From a virus: a DNA stretch of 22,538 nt. Below the pieces are notes generated by a model. That model worked only from the letters and a program-made list of their open reading frames with translations. It ran no database searches and had not been told where the DNA came from. The position numbers and the translations under genes were made by a program. Location of the stretch: positions 1 through 22,538 of the IMG/VR virus record IMGVR_UViG_3300044632_002106, one strand, 5' to 3'. Positions 14,111 through 20,398 of the stretch are shown one piece after another; positions within the stretch are counted from its first letter, which is position 1; each line of letters opens with the position of its first letter.

Positions 14111-15166
14111 TTAGATAGGTCTCAAGCCTGTGATTTCCTCGAGAAGCTTTACATCGCTTCTGGGCATGGTGGGGAGAATATCTGCAATCTTCACAGGGTC
14201 TGCAGGATCAATTCCGCAGTCTCCGAATGCTTCTTCGTACTTATCCTTGCTGATCTTTGTGAGATCGTCGAGTTTGTACTTATCACCATGAACCTCAACA
14301 TAGCTAAGGTCGCTGGCAATCTTGGTGACAGGCTCTGTGAAGATTCTGTCCACAGGGTCACCGAGAATCTGAGCTACTTTAACATTGTCGTAAAGACCCT
14401 CCATGTTTTCGATGTTGAAGCAGGTTTCTGCAACCTTCATAACCTCCGAAACACTGGTCATATTAGAAAGGTCATCGCGGATCTTGTCATAGATTTCATG
14501 ATGAGCTTCATTGGCCAGCTTGGTAGATCTACGCCAGAGTTCCTGGTCGAGGTTAATCAAGTCTGGGTAGTACAGGCCCGCATATTTAAGGATAAGCTCA
14601 GGCATATCGTCTACACCTAGCTCACCAGCGGCCTTTACGAAATTCTCGGCAGATTTAACTCTTACCGCAAAAGGGAAATTACTGATATTTTTAGCAAAAG
14701 TTTCAGCAGACTCGCTAAGGTCTGAAGCTGTTTTGACAGGAAACAGTTTAACGGAAGCATCCATGCCTGGAGCTTCAAACTCTACCATATACTTTTCTTC
14801 ATAGTCTGCAGCAATCTTTACGTTGAGTTCGCTATTATAATTACTGAGATCTTCTGAGATTCCGAATACTTCTGCAGCTTCAGCGATCTTGTTTTCTAAT
14901 TGACTAGAATACTCTTCACCGTATAGTTTGGTAATATCAGCTTTTTTATTAACAAAATGAGCATTACTTACATAAACCCTAGCAGGAGTATTGATAGGAT
15001 ATATCATTCTTTCGGGATCTGCGAAAGCTGTCTTAGGAAGCTGTCTAAGTTCATGCGAATCTTCTACTTCGGCTGTTTTGACATATTCTGGAACTTCTAC
15101 GCCAGAAAGCATGCTATATAATTGTTTGCCTGAGTAGTCGGTCTGTTGGTCAAATGCAATTTTCAT
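14111..15166 (-). CDS. Possible virion- or head-associated phage protein
   Basis: Encodes 351 residues, starting MKIAFDQQTDYSGKQLYSML. Residues about 40-75 (LPKTAFADPERMIYPINTPA then YVSNAHF) follow a pattern I recall from phage head-protease or scaffold-associated tails: F-A-D-P-x-x-R-x-Y-P-I followed by a helix ending in Y/H-F. The rest is acidic alpha/beta. It is monocistronic, with its own promoter (15177-15204) and a strong terminator (14044-14075), suggesting high or independently timed expression, as for an abundant structural protein. The virion role is inference and the family is not firmly recognised. Confidence 0.6.
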   Translation of the reverse strand: MKIAFDQQTDYSGKQLYSMLSGVEVPEYVKTAEVEDSHELRQLPKTAFADPERMIYPINTPARVYVSNAHFVNKKADITKLYGEEYSSQLENKIAEAAEVFGISEDLSNYNSELNVKIAADYEEKYMVEFEAPGMDASVKLFPVKTASDLSESAETFAKNISNFPFAVRVKSAENFVKAAGELGVDDMPELILKYAGLYYPDLINLDQELWRRSTKLANEAHHEIYDKIRDDLSNMTSVSEVMKVAETCFNIENMEGLYDNVKVAQILGDPVDRIFTEPVTKIASDLSYVEVHGDKYKLDDLTKISKDKYEEAFGDCGIDPADPVKIADILPTMPRSDVKLLEEITGLRPI

Positions 15167-15176
15167 ATTTATTCTT

Positions 15177-15204
15177 ATTATACTATGTTACTAAATTCGT
15201 TCAA
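15177..15204 (-). promoter_or_regulatory. Promoter of the 351-residue gene
   Basis: Minus-strand TTGAAC (15204-15199), 16-nt spacer, then TATAAT (15182-15177), a sigma70-type arrangement. Initiation would fall near 15170, about 4 nt before the ATG at 15166, so the mRNA would be nearly leaderless. The same bases read on the plus strand give TATACT (15179-15184) directly before the divergent ATG. Confidence 0.6.
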
Positions 15205-16465
15205 TTCTAAAATAAATCTACCTAGTGTAGTAGGTAAATTGGGGGCAAATACGTCCGAATATGACTTTGTACGTGTACCTCTGTTTGGTTGGTATGCTAA
15301 ATCTAAAACTTCTGACTTTGTTGGAAATATTTTTGATTTTTTCCCTATAGCTGATTGGCATAAGCTATATGGCGTAATCTGTAGGGATTTTTCTGACTGC
15401 TTTGATTTTAATCTACCATATAGTGAATACGCTGAAAAGCAGCTTTTTAGGAACCAGACCAGAATTATGCAATTTCAATCTGCCTGGCTGCTTAGTGTAC
15501 AGGAAGCTCAAGGAGCAAGAGTAAGACATCAGGAGAGTATGGCATATGTTAAAGATATTCTGAATGAGCTGGGTATGCCTGAGCTGTTGAATAATAGATT
15601 TGGATATTTGTCTGAAAAAGTTATTAAAGCTTTCCCTAAGCTAGACTTAGAGAATAAACACAAGTATAGAAAAAATCTTGTGGTTCCTTCATTTTGTTCT
15701 CCCAAGCATATATGCTCTCTAGAGGTTGCAAGGATTACCGATATTAACCAACGTGAAAACGTGTTTCTGAATGGTGAGTACGGTTGGTATGGTCGCCACG
15801 GCAGAGAAATAGTGCGTGATGTTAATGAGCTTAAAATTAAGCAGGGAAATACTTGGAACTATAAGAATGACTATTGGAATTTCTTGCCTGTAGGAATTTC
15901 AGAGATGGTGACCACCGAGCAGCTCATTAAAATATGGAGTGAAAGTAAGCATTCTAACTTTAGTGATAATATTACTGAACTTATGCTAGGTAAGCAGGGA
16001 AATGACGATCTGAAGAACCATGTAGGGATGCTCAGCTATCATCAGGTCCAAGAGTTAGAAAAAAACAGCGACCAAGAACTTATGTCCTACTGGATGAAAT
16101 CCAGAGAGCAGCAGTTTAATGTACAAGGTAAAACCTACGTTAAACGCGATAAGTCTTATTTTCTAATAAAGCGCAACGAAGAGGAGATGCTTACAAATTT
16201 CACTCTAGATGTTAATGAGATACGTAAAAAAAATGAAGATGAATTTATTTGGTGTGGAATGATATATTTTGAAGATCATGCTGTACCATTTGAAATGGAA
16301 GACAAGTATTTCACATCATGCTTTTTGTTTACAAAAGGTATTCGTAAAATGTTTTTAACCCTGGGTCTTGGCATACCATTCATCAATGAGAAGTATGTAC
16401 GTCAACTTATGACAATGATTCAGCTTACTTGTCATGATGTTAAAATCGTAAATGCCGATAGCTAA
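15185..16465 (+). CDS. Large hypothetical protein, possibly primase-related
   Basis: Encodes 426 residues from ATG at 15185 (MLLNSFNSKINLPSVVGKLG). An upstream TTG at 15146 is in frame but would run through the divergent gene's start. An N-terminal domain (residues 1-110) leads to VVPSFCSPKHICSLEVARIT and LNGEYGWYGRHG (about 165-210). A charged middle follows, then FTLDVNEIRKKNEDEFIWCG with MIYFEDHAVPFEME (about 340-375). The linear plan faintly resembles the N-terminal half of phage primase-helicase proteins with a degenerate Toprim region, but I see no complete catalytic motif or helicase domain, so this is speculative. It is isolated on the plus strand and ends before the hairpin at 16486. 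Confidence 0.72.
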   Translation: MLLNSFNSKINLPSVVGKLGANTSEYDFVRVPLFGWYAKSKTSDFVGNIFDFFPIADWHKLYGVICRDFSDCFDFNLPYSEYAEKQLFRNQTRIMQFQSAWLLSVQEAQGARVRHQESMAYVKDILNELGMPELLNNRFGYLSEKVIKAFPKLDLENKHKYRKNLVVPSFCSPKHICSLEVARITDINQRENVFLNGEYGWYGRHGREIVRDVNELKIKQGNTWNYKNDYWNFLPVGISEMVTTEQLIKIWSESKHSNFSDNITELMLGKQGNDDLKNHVGMLSYHQVQELEKNSDQELMSYWMKSREQQFNVQGKTYVKRDKSYFLIKRNEEEMLTNFTLDVNEIRKKNEDEFIWCGMIYFEDHAVPFEMEDKYFTSCFLFTKGIRKMFLTLGLGIPFINEKYVRQLMTMIQLTCHDVKIVNADS

Positions 16466-16485
16466 GAAAAACTAGTAATAGGAAA

Positions 16486-16511
16486 CCCCTGTCCACTTTC
16501 GTGGACAGGGG
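16486..16511 (-). terminator. Strong 11-bp hairpin with GNRA loop between convergent units
   Basis: CCCCTGTCCAC pairs perfectly with GTGGACAGGGG. On the minus strand the loop is GAAA, a GNRA tetraloop closed by C-G, and is followed by TTTCC. On the plus strand the loop is TTTC with no U-run. It probably ends or protects the tmRNA-tRNA transcript, and may also stop read-through from the plus-strand gene. Confidence 0.6.
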
Positions 16512-16532
16512 ACCAACCTACACCGAAAGGGG

Positions 16533-16605
16533 TAGGGGTGGAGGGATTCGAACCCCCAACCAAGCAATTATGAGTTGCCTGCTCTGACCATTGAGCTACA
16601 CCCCC
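16533..16605 (-). tRNA. tRNA with anticodon CAT (Met, or Ile if modified)
   Basis: 73 nt with a full cloverleaf. Acceptor GGGGGTG (16605-16599) pairs with CACCCCT, with one G-T at the end. The D arm is GCTC/GAGC. The anticodon stem GGCAA/TTGCT encloses loop CTCATAA (anticodon CAT), the variable loop is 5 nt, and the T arm carries loop TTCGAAT. The discriminator base is A, and no CCA is encoded. It is not an obvious initiator tRNA. Elongator Met or lysidine-modified Ile(CAU) cannot be told apart from sequence alone. It lies about 105 nt downstream of the tmRNA and is probably co-transcribed with it. Confidence 0.93.
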
Positions 16606-16628
16606 GAAAAGTGTCCAGGATTTATTAA

Positions 16629-16706
16629 CGACTGCCTGGTCAGTCGGGGGACGCATGGGGGACTATGCATCCTGCCACCAGCCCTTGTTAAAGTCTTGGG
16701 CAGACT
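16629..16706 (-). other. Three consecutive stem-loops between tmRNA and tRNA
   Basis: On the minus strand, in order: AGTCT/AGACT with 5-nt loop (16706-16692); GGATGCAT/ATGCGTCC with 8-nt loop (16672-16649, one G-T pair); CGACTG/CAGTCG with 6-nt loop (16646-16629). They fill most of the spacer between the tmRNA CCA end and the tRNA 5' end. They may be processing signals or a small structured RNA. No third tRNA can be folded here. Confidence 0.55.
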
Positions 16707-16709
16707 AAG

Positions 16710-17106
16710 TGGTGGAGGTGAGGGGAGTTGAACCCCTGTCCTATGCACTTATCTTGCAGCTTCTACAAGCTTAGACTGTTTTTTGTAAGAAAGCGTATCT
16801 TCAACAGTCAAACTATACGCACTCTTTTGAATTGTTATAGTTCTGCTTGAGCGGCAATTCTTTTCTTCAAGCACCAGCTACTAACGTTTACAGACTTTTA
16901 GTAGCATCCAGTCTGTACCTTATGCAGCGAGGAGCTCAGCGTCCACAAAGCCACTGGCCTTGAGGAATGCATCTGCTTCTGCTACCGAAGGAGCGAAGTC
17001 AAAATTAGACTCTGCGTTTATTTTGCCTAGATTTTTAAGAGGCCCACCAGGCTTCCTCTACATGCTGCTGCAAGGGCTCATACACAGTCGAAACCAGATC
17101 ACCCCC
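16710..17106 (-). ncRNA. ssrA: tmRNA (transfer-messenger RNA), one-piece
   Basis: 397 nt including an encoded CCA. The acceptor stem GGGGGTG (17106-17100) pairs with CACCTCC (16720-16714). The 3' end carries the T arm with TTCAACT. Helix 2 pairs TTGCAGC near the 5' end with GCTGCAA near the 3' end. Four pseudoknots can be drawn: PK1 GAGG/CCTC with GCCTGG/CTAGGC before the tag; PK2 ACAGACT/AGTCTGT with GCTACTA/TAGTAGC; PK3 GCTTGA/TCAAGC with GAATTG/CAATTC; PK4 GCGTAT/ATACGC with GACTGTT/AACAGTC. The tag frame runs from GCA at 17015 to TAA at 16922-16920: 31 codons, starting AESNFDFA and ending DAELLAA, a proteolysis-type end. The RNA rescues stalled ribosomes and tags the nascent protein. No smpB gene is in the window. 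Confidence 0.95.
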
Positions 17107-17139
17107 GAAAAACTGAAAAACAGATTTCTGTTTCATAGT

Positions 17140-17168
17140 ATTATACCACAAAACAGAAAAAATGTACA
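17140..17168 (-). promoter_or_regulatory. Promoter of the tmRNA-tRNA unit
   Basis: Minus-strand TGTACA (17168-17163, four of six match to TTGACA), 17-nt spacer, TATAAT (17145-17140) with TG one base upstream (extended -10, TGGTATAAT). The start would be near 17133, leaving about 27 nt of 5' leader before mature tmRNA. The leader can form a hairpin (ACAGA/TCTGT). The core is almost identical to the promoter at 17611. Confidence 0.75.
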
Positions 17169-17174
17169 GGAGGG

Positions 17175-17387
17175 TTACTTAACTCTCCCTAATACTGTCG
17201 CGGCCATCACTATGTCCGCTTCCTTACGCAATTCACACTTACCGGTCAACGGATGGTACTCCGCATAACCTGCAGTCACGACTTCGTGGTGAGCTGTACT
17301 TAACGCATTACAATAACCCAGCAGATATGATGAGATCATACCTATTAAGGTTGCTAATACTATTGAAGCTTTTTGATAGTTATTCAT
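17175..17387 (-). CDS. Small membrane-anchored phage protein
   Basis: Encodes 70 residues. Residues 8-28 (SIVLATLIGMISSYLLGYCN) form one membrane segment or uncleaved signal. The rest (TAGYAEYHPLTGKCELRKEA) carries a G-Y-A-E-Y-x-P-x-T-G motif I recall in many small phage membrane proteins of unknown role. The ATG overlaps the TGA of the 57-residue gene upstream (ATGA). The gene lies between two related promoters, upstream of the tmRNA. Confidence 0.75.
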   Translation of the reverse strand: MNNYQKASIVLATLIGMISSYLLGYCNALSTAHHEVVTAGYAEYHPLTGKCELRKEADIVMAATVLGRVK

Positions 17388-17557
17388 GATTTGCAGACTG
17401 GGTGTAAATGCTGACTGGCGTCTATGACCATACTACGTATACGATTAAGCGTTGTAGTTTTAACCTGACGTAGTTTATGTAGCTCAGCCAGAAGTTGATC
17501 TAGCTGACTGCCGTTTAATTCTCTTGCTAATTCTGTTATTTGTTTTTGCTTGTCCAC
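17384..17557 (-). CDS. Small helical protein with GTG start
   Basis: Reading frame of 57 residues starting at GTG 17557 (VDKQKQITELARELNGSQLD) and ending SQHLHPVCKS. It is almost entirely helical, basic and amphipathic. It overlaps the next gene by ATGA and follows an extended -10 promoter by about 47 nt, which together support a real gene. No ATG fits: the first internal one (SMVIDAS) would leave only about 15 residues. Family unknown. Confidence 0.66.
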   Translation of the reverse strand: MDKQKQITELARELNGSQLDQLLAELHKLRQVKTTTLNRIRSMVIDASQHLHPVCKS

Positions 17558-17610
17558 AATGCTAGGTTGTTATGCCTTTACGCTGAAAAGCGAAAAAGCG
17601 GATTCAATAT

Positions 17611-17619
17611 ATTATACCA
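17611..17619 (-). promoter_or_regulatory. Extended -10 promoter of the small-gene pair
   Basis: Minus-strand TGGTATAAT inside GTTTTGTGGTATAATA, a 16-base block shared exactly with the tmRNA promoter. No good -35 at 17 nt, as is usual for extended -10 promoters. The predicted start near 17604 gives a 47-nt leader to the GTG at 17557. Confidence 0.68.
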
Positions 17620-17620
17620 C

Positions 17621-17653
17621 AAAACTAGTAAATACCTTAGCTGGGTATTTACT
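17621..17653 (-). terminator. Terminator at the end of the tail operon
   Basis: A perfect 10-bp stem AGTAAATACC/GGTATTTACT (17653-17644 with 17636-17627) around a 7-nt loop, followed by AGTTTT. It overlaps the stop codon region of the 237-residue gene and lies directly upstream of the next promoter. The stem is AT-rich and the U-run short, so termination strength is uncertain. Confidence 0.55.
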
Positions 17654-18362
17654 GATTAGCTGTCACGTCTGTTCCCTTACCGGTAGGAGCAGTGTATTGA
17701 TTCAATTTATCTACAGACCTACCTACAGTGTCTGGTTTATTAGGCCATGTTTCTTCTACGGTAGATCTACTTGGTGCATCTGTAGAGCTCTTTAATGATT
17801 CGGGGGCTGGCGAGAAATTACTGTACTCTAGGTTAAAGACAGTCTGTAATAGTACGTATTTTCTATCATATCTTCCGCCTCCTCTACCTATTCTTTCAGT
17901 AATCATCACATCTACATAGTATGACCCTCCAAGTAACTGAGCTGTTACACTCGAGGGAATCCATACTTCATAATAACCGTCCTTATTGTTAATCTTATAA
18001 ATACCAAAGTCTAGTTTGCCCTCCCAGGCTATCGTGTGGGCTCTGGGAGAAGTTTTTACTAGCACGTTAATGTCGTAATCTTCAGAAGATACATTTGCGC
18101 CCTCGTGAAACAAAAATAAATCATACACAATATCTTCTCCTTGATAAAAAGTATCAGGGTTAGGTGCACCTCGCTCAAACGGTATGCCTGGAATATTATC
18201 TAGAGCGGAATAGTAGTTATCGGTTGCCTTACGCTGTCTTCCTCTGGCTTTAATCTCTGAGGATTTAATAACCTCAAGATTTTCTATAGCTGTTTTATAA
18301 ACAGCCTGAGCGTCCCCTTTGTTGTCTGGGGTGTAAAATTGAGGTGTAAGATTATCGTTCAT
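17649..18362 (-). CDS. Tail or baseplate protein with Ig-like/BppU-like domain
   Basis: Encodes 237 residues. Residues 1-65 are a helical stem (YKTAIENLEVIKSSEIKARG). Residues about 68-170 form a beta-sandwich: F-Y-Q-G-E-D-I-V-Y-D-L at the start, DINVLVKTSPRAHTIAWEG, YYEVWIPSSVTAQLLGGSYY, then VDVMITE. This order (Q-G-D, strand pairs, then a t-x-x-l-x-x-G-x-Y-x-x-D segment) resembles baseplate N-terminal domains of the BppU type. The C-terminal 45 residues are Pro/Ser/Thr-rich and flexible. It is the last gene of the tail module and ends in a terminator. Fold assignment is from pattern only. Confidence 0.68.
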   Translation of the reverse strand: MNDNLTPQFYTPDNKGDAQAVYKTAIENLEVIKSSEIKARGRQRKATDNYYSALDNIPGIPFERGAPNPDTFYQGEDIVYDLFLFHEGANVSSEDYDINVLVKTSPRAHTIAWEGKLDFGIYKINNKDGYYEVWIPSSVTAQLLGGSYYVDVMITERIGRGGGRYDRKYVLLQTVFNLEYSNFSPAPESLKSSTDAPSRSTVEETWPNKPDTVGRSVDKLNQYTAPTGKGTDVTANQ

Positions 18363-18364
18363 GA

Positions 18365-18730
18365 TTAGATGCAGATCAACTCTAAACTGTTGTCTGTAAG
18401 GTTTCTTTTATAATAGCACAATTGATCCACGCGCAACACATTTTTAATAGTTTTAAACTCCATAACAGTAAGCGCTGACAATACTTGTTCAGCCGCCTGC
18501 TTAGCTGGAGCGTCGGTTTGTACATTTCTTTTGCTTCCGCAGTTACATGATTTTTTAGGTGCTTCAGCTAAAGTTTGGCGGCCAATTAGATTAAGCCTTG
18601 GCACCGAAGCTGTAAGCTGTGGGTTTTGTCTAACTAGAGTAATTAGCTGGTTTACACTAGTTAATACTAATCTTTTGCTGCTAGGTTGTTCCATGCTGTT
18701 AGGTTGTTCCATGCTGTTAGGTTGTTCCAT
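18365..18730 (-). CDS. Hypothetical protein with iterated MEQPNS N-terminus
   Basis: Encodes 121 residues from the most upstream ATG at 18730, which follows the previous TAA after one base (TAATATG). The first 18 residues are three copies of MEQPNS (the last MEQPSS), each with its own in-frame ATG, so initiation could also occur at 18712 or 18694. A helix (LTSVNQLITLVRQNPQ), a Cys pair motif KKSCNCGSKRN (about residues 59-69), and a helical C-terminal part follow. It sits between tail-type genes and may be a small virion component. No family recognised. Confidence 0.7.
   Translation of the reverse strand: MEQPNSMEQPNSMEQPSSKRLVLTSVNQLITLVRQNPQLTASVPRLNLIGRQTLAEAPKKSCNCGSKRNVQTDAPAKQAAEQVLSALTVMEFKTIKNVLRVDQLCYYKRNLTDNSLELICI
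18677..18730 (-). repeat. Three 18-bp tandem repeats containing the start codon
   Basis: Units at 18730-18713, 18712-18695 and 18694-18677, the first two identical and the third differing at one base or so. Each reads ATGGAACAACCT plus six bases. Copy-number change would keep the frame and alter only the N-terminal tail length. Confidence 0.9.
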
Positions 18731-18731
18731 A

Positions 18732-19631
18732 TTATATTAGTGATGGTGTTATATTTACAGGTTTACATATTTCCGACGCATCAAAGCTTAAACCTACAAA
18801 CAGTGAGTGGGCATTAGATCTTTCAGAGAAAGAATCATCAAAATAATCTATTGATGAACCTTCTATGATATTGATGTTGTGCCCAGCTTTAAGTGTAAAT
18901 TTACCTGTTTCGTCAGGAGGTATTCCATTTATATAGTTGATAATTTCGTCACAGTCTAGATATTTTTCATCTAAAAATGACGTTGTACAATCTGTAGGAA
19001 TTCCGCTTCCTCTGGTTGCAGCCAAATTAATTTTATTTTCAGATATTATGACACTGAAATTAAATCCTTCTAAAAATCTTACATCTCCAGAAACCACTCT
19101 CTGTACTGCTACGTCTGATAACGGTCTTTCAGCTTCTGGACTATTTTGCTTACTTAACTTTTCTGGGAATGCTTTTAAACTGGATACACCTAACCATGGC
19201 CCCGTAAATTCAAAAGATACAGAGGGCTCTAAAGGTATGTTGGGGTATATTGTCACATCGGCTTGACCGCAGGCAATTAAGAAACTATGCAAACCCTTTC
19301 CTAAAACTATCAAGCTTCCACTAGGTTTTCTTATGTATTTGGGAGACAATGTTTCTGTTATTTCAGAAACAGGTATAGTGAACTTTGTAACTTCATGCTC
19401 ATATGTGCCAAAGATTAGCTCTACTTGAGAGTTATTTTTTGATAATTTTTTTAGTCTTACCGGAGAGTCTAGTTTGTATTTGGTTGTTATAAGTTGAATG
19501 TCCAATATAAAGTTATTAGGAAAAAGCCACTCAACACCTTCAGTTAAAATGTAAGGTTTATCGCAATAGGCGTCCATCAGTGGATATGCCCTTAATTCGT
19601 TTTCGTTAAGCCAATCTAATACTTGATGCAT
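18732..19631 (-). CDS. Tail or virion protein, WxNENxLxxYP family, member 1
   Basis: Encodes 299 residues. The N-terminus reads LDWLNENELRAYPLMDA. The W-x-N-E-N-x-L-x-x-Y-P element is shared with the next gene and I recall similar openings in phage structural proteins. A long beta-rich body follows (FILDIQLITTKYKL, QVELIFGTYEHEVTKFTIPV, GSLIVLGKGLHSFLIACG). A segment with DCTTSFLDEKYLDCDEIINY and a Gly-rich strand (GKFTLKAGHNINIIEG) lies near the C-terminus. It lies between the fibre-like gene and the baseplate-like gene, which supports a tail role. The exact position in the virion is unknown. Confidence 0.68.
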   Translation of the reverse strand: MHQVLDWLNENELRAYPLMDAYCDKPYILTEGVEWLFPNNFILDIQLITTKYKLDSPVRLKKLSKNNSQVELIFGTYEHEVTKFTIPVSEITETLSPKYIRKPSGSLIVLGKGLHSFLIACGQADVTIYPNIPLEPSVSFEFTGPWLGVSSLKAFPEKLSKQNSPEAERPLSDVAVQRVVSGDVRFLEGFNFSVIISENKINLAATRGSGIPTDCTTSFLDEKYLDCDEIINYINGIPPDETGKFTLKAGHNINIIEGSSIDYFDDSFSERSNAHSLFVGLSFDASEICKPVNITPSLI

Positions 19632-19638
19632 ATTACAA

Positions 19639-20373
19639 TTAGGATATCAATGTGGGTATTGAAAAGGACTTGTCTGGTTTACCAGAAACGAGACCTATGG
19701 TTAGATATGAAAAATCTTCGTCGGGTGTGTTTATTTTAATCACATCGTTAGAAGCAAGGTTAATATTGTTATCTACAGGACCCACCAGGTTTATTTTTCT
19801 TAAAACCCCAGGATCGTTTAAAATTGGTGAGTTGCCGTAGACAGCATTAAATGTGATAGCCTCAAACTCTTCGTCTGTAGGTACGTATGTATTATAGAAA
19901 ATTGAAGAAATTCCATAATTTTTGTTAAGCTCTATATCTCCATAAAGATAATCTAATGTGTAGACAGCATCATTTAATGGAATACTTCTAACTGTTTGCG
20001 CTAGAAAATACTGCTGTACTGTTAACTTTCGCCCCACATAAGCTTCCCACAAATCTGCTGCTCCTGCACCAAAAGTTATGGTTCCTAGGTACCTATCATT
20101 TTTAAAATGATATATTTTAAGATACCTATAAGCCTCTCCTTTTATATATTCGCTTTTAAGAAAAGTAATATCTGACTTTATGCCATAGTCAAAACGAATA
20201 GATAAAACAATATTGTTTTCGTTAACTACAATGTAGTCTAAAAACGGTATTGTTTGATTAAATTGGATAAAGTTTGCATCTACTATAAAACTATTAACGT
20301 CCAATGCTTGCGCAAAAGGATAATTCGATAGGCTGTTCTCGTTTTGCCAGTTTAGAGGGTTATAGTTGGGCAT
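19639..20373 (-). CDS. Tail or virion protein, WxNENxLxxYP family, member 2
   Basis: Encodes 244 residues. It begins MPNYNPLNWQNENSLSNYPF, with the same W-x-N-E-N-x-L-x-x-Y-P element as the next gene. Beta-rich body: FLDYIVVNENNIVLSIRFDY, YRYLKIYHFKNDRYLGTITF, GDIELNKNYGISSIFYN. The end (NNINLASNDVIKINTPDEDF, then LTIGLVSGKPD) resembles the C-terminal segment of member 1 (HNINIIEGSSIDYFDD, LFVGLSFDA). The pair is likely paralogous after a tandem duplication. It lies 25 nt downstream of the large fibre-like gene. Probable tail structural protein. Confidence 0.68.
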   Translation of the reverse strand: MPNYNPLNWQNENSLSNYPFAQALDVNSFIVDANFIQFNQTIPFLDYIVVNENNIVLSIRFDYGIKSDITFLKSEYIKGEAYRYLKIYHFKNDRYLGTITFGAGAADLWEAYVGRKLTVQQYFLAQTVRSIPLNDAVYTLDYLYGDIELNKNYGISSIFYNTYVPTDEEFEAITFNAVYGNSPILNDPGVLRKINLVGPVDNNINLASNDVIKINTPDEDFSYLTIGLVSGKPDKSFSIPTLIS

Positions 20374-20398
20374 AATTTAAAAATTATCAGTTTAAAAT

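Noticed and set aside
15146-15184. Upstream TTG start for the 426-residue gene
   Set aside because: It would extend into the divergent gene's coding start; the ATG at 15185 is simpler.
16462-16656. 64-residue reading frame on the minus strand
   Set aside because: It runs through the tRNA; the GVAQWSEQATHN-like peptide is the usual false translation of a tRNA gene.
16607-16709. A second tRNA between tmRNA and tRNA
   Set aside because: Only three simple stem-loops fold; there is no T loop or acceptor stem.
16960-17268. 102-residue plus-strand reading frame
   Set aside because: It lies across the tmRNA and the opposite-strand small gene; no coding character of its own.
18677-18730. CRISPR-like array
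   Set aside because: Three 18-bp units without spacers, in frame in a coding region; a tandem coding repeat, not CRISPR.
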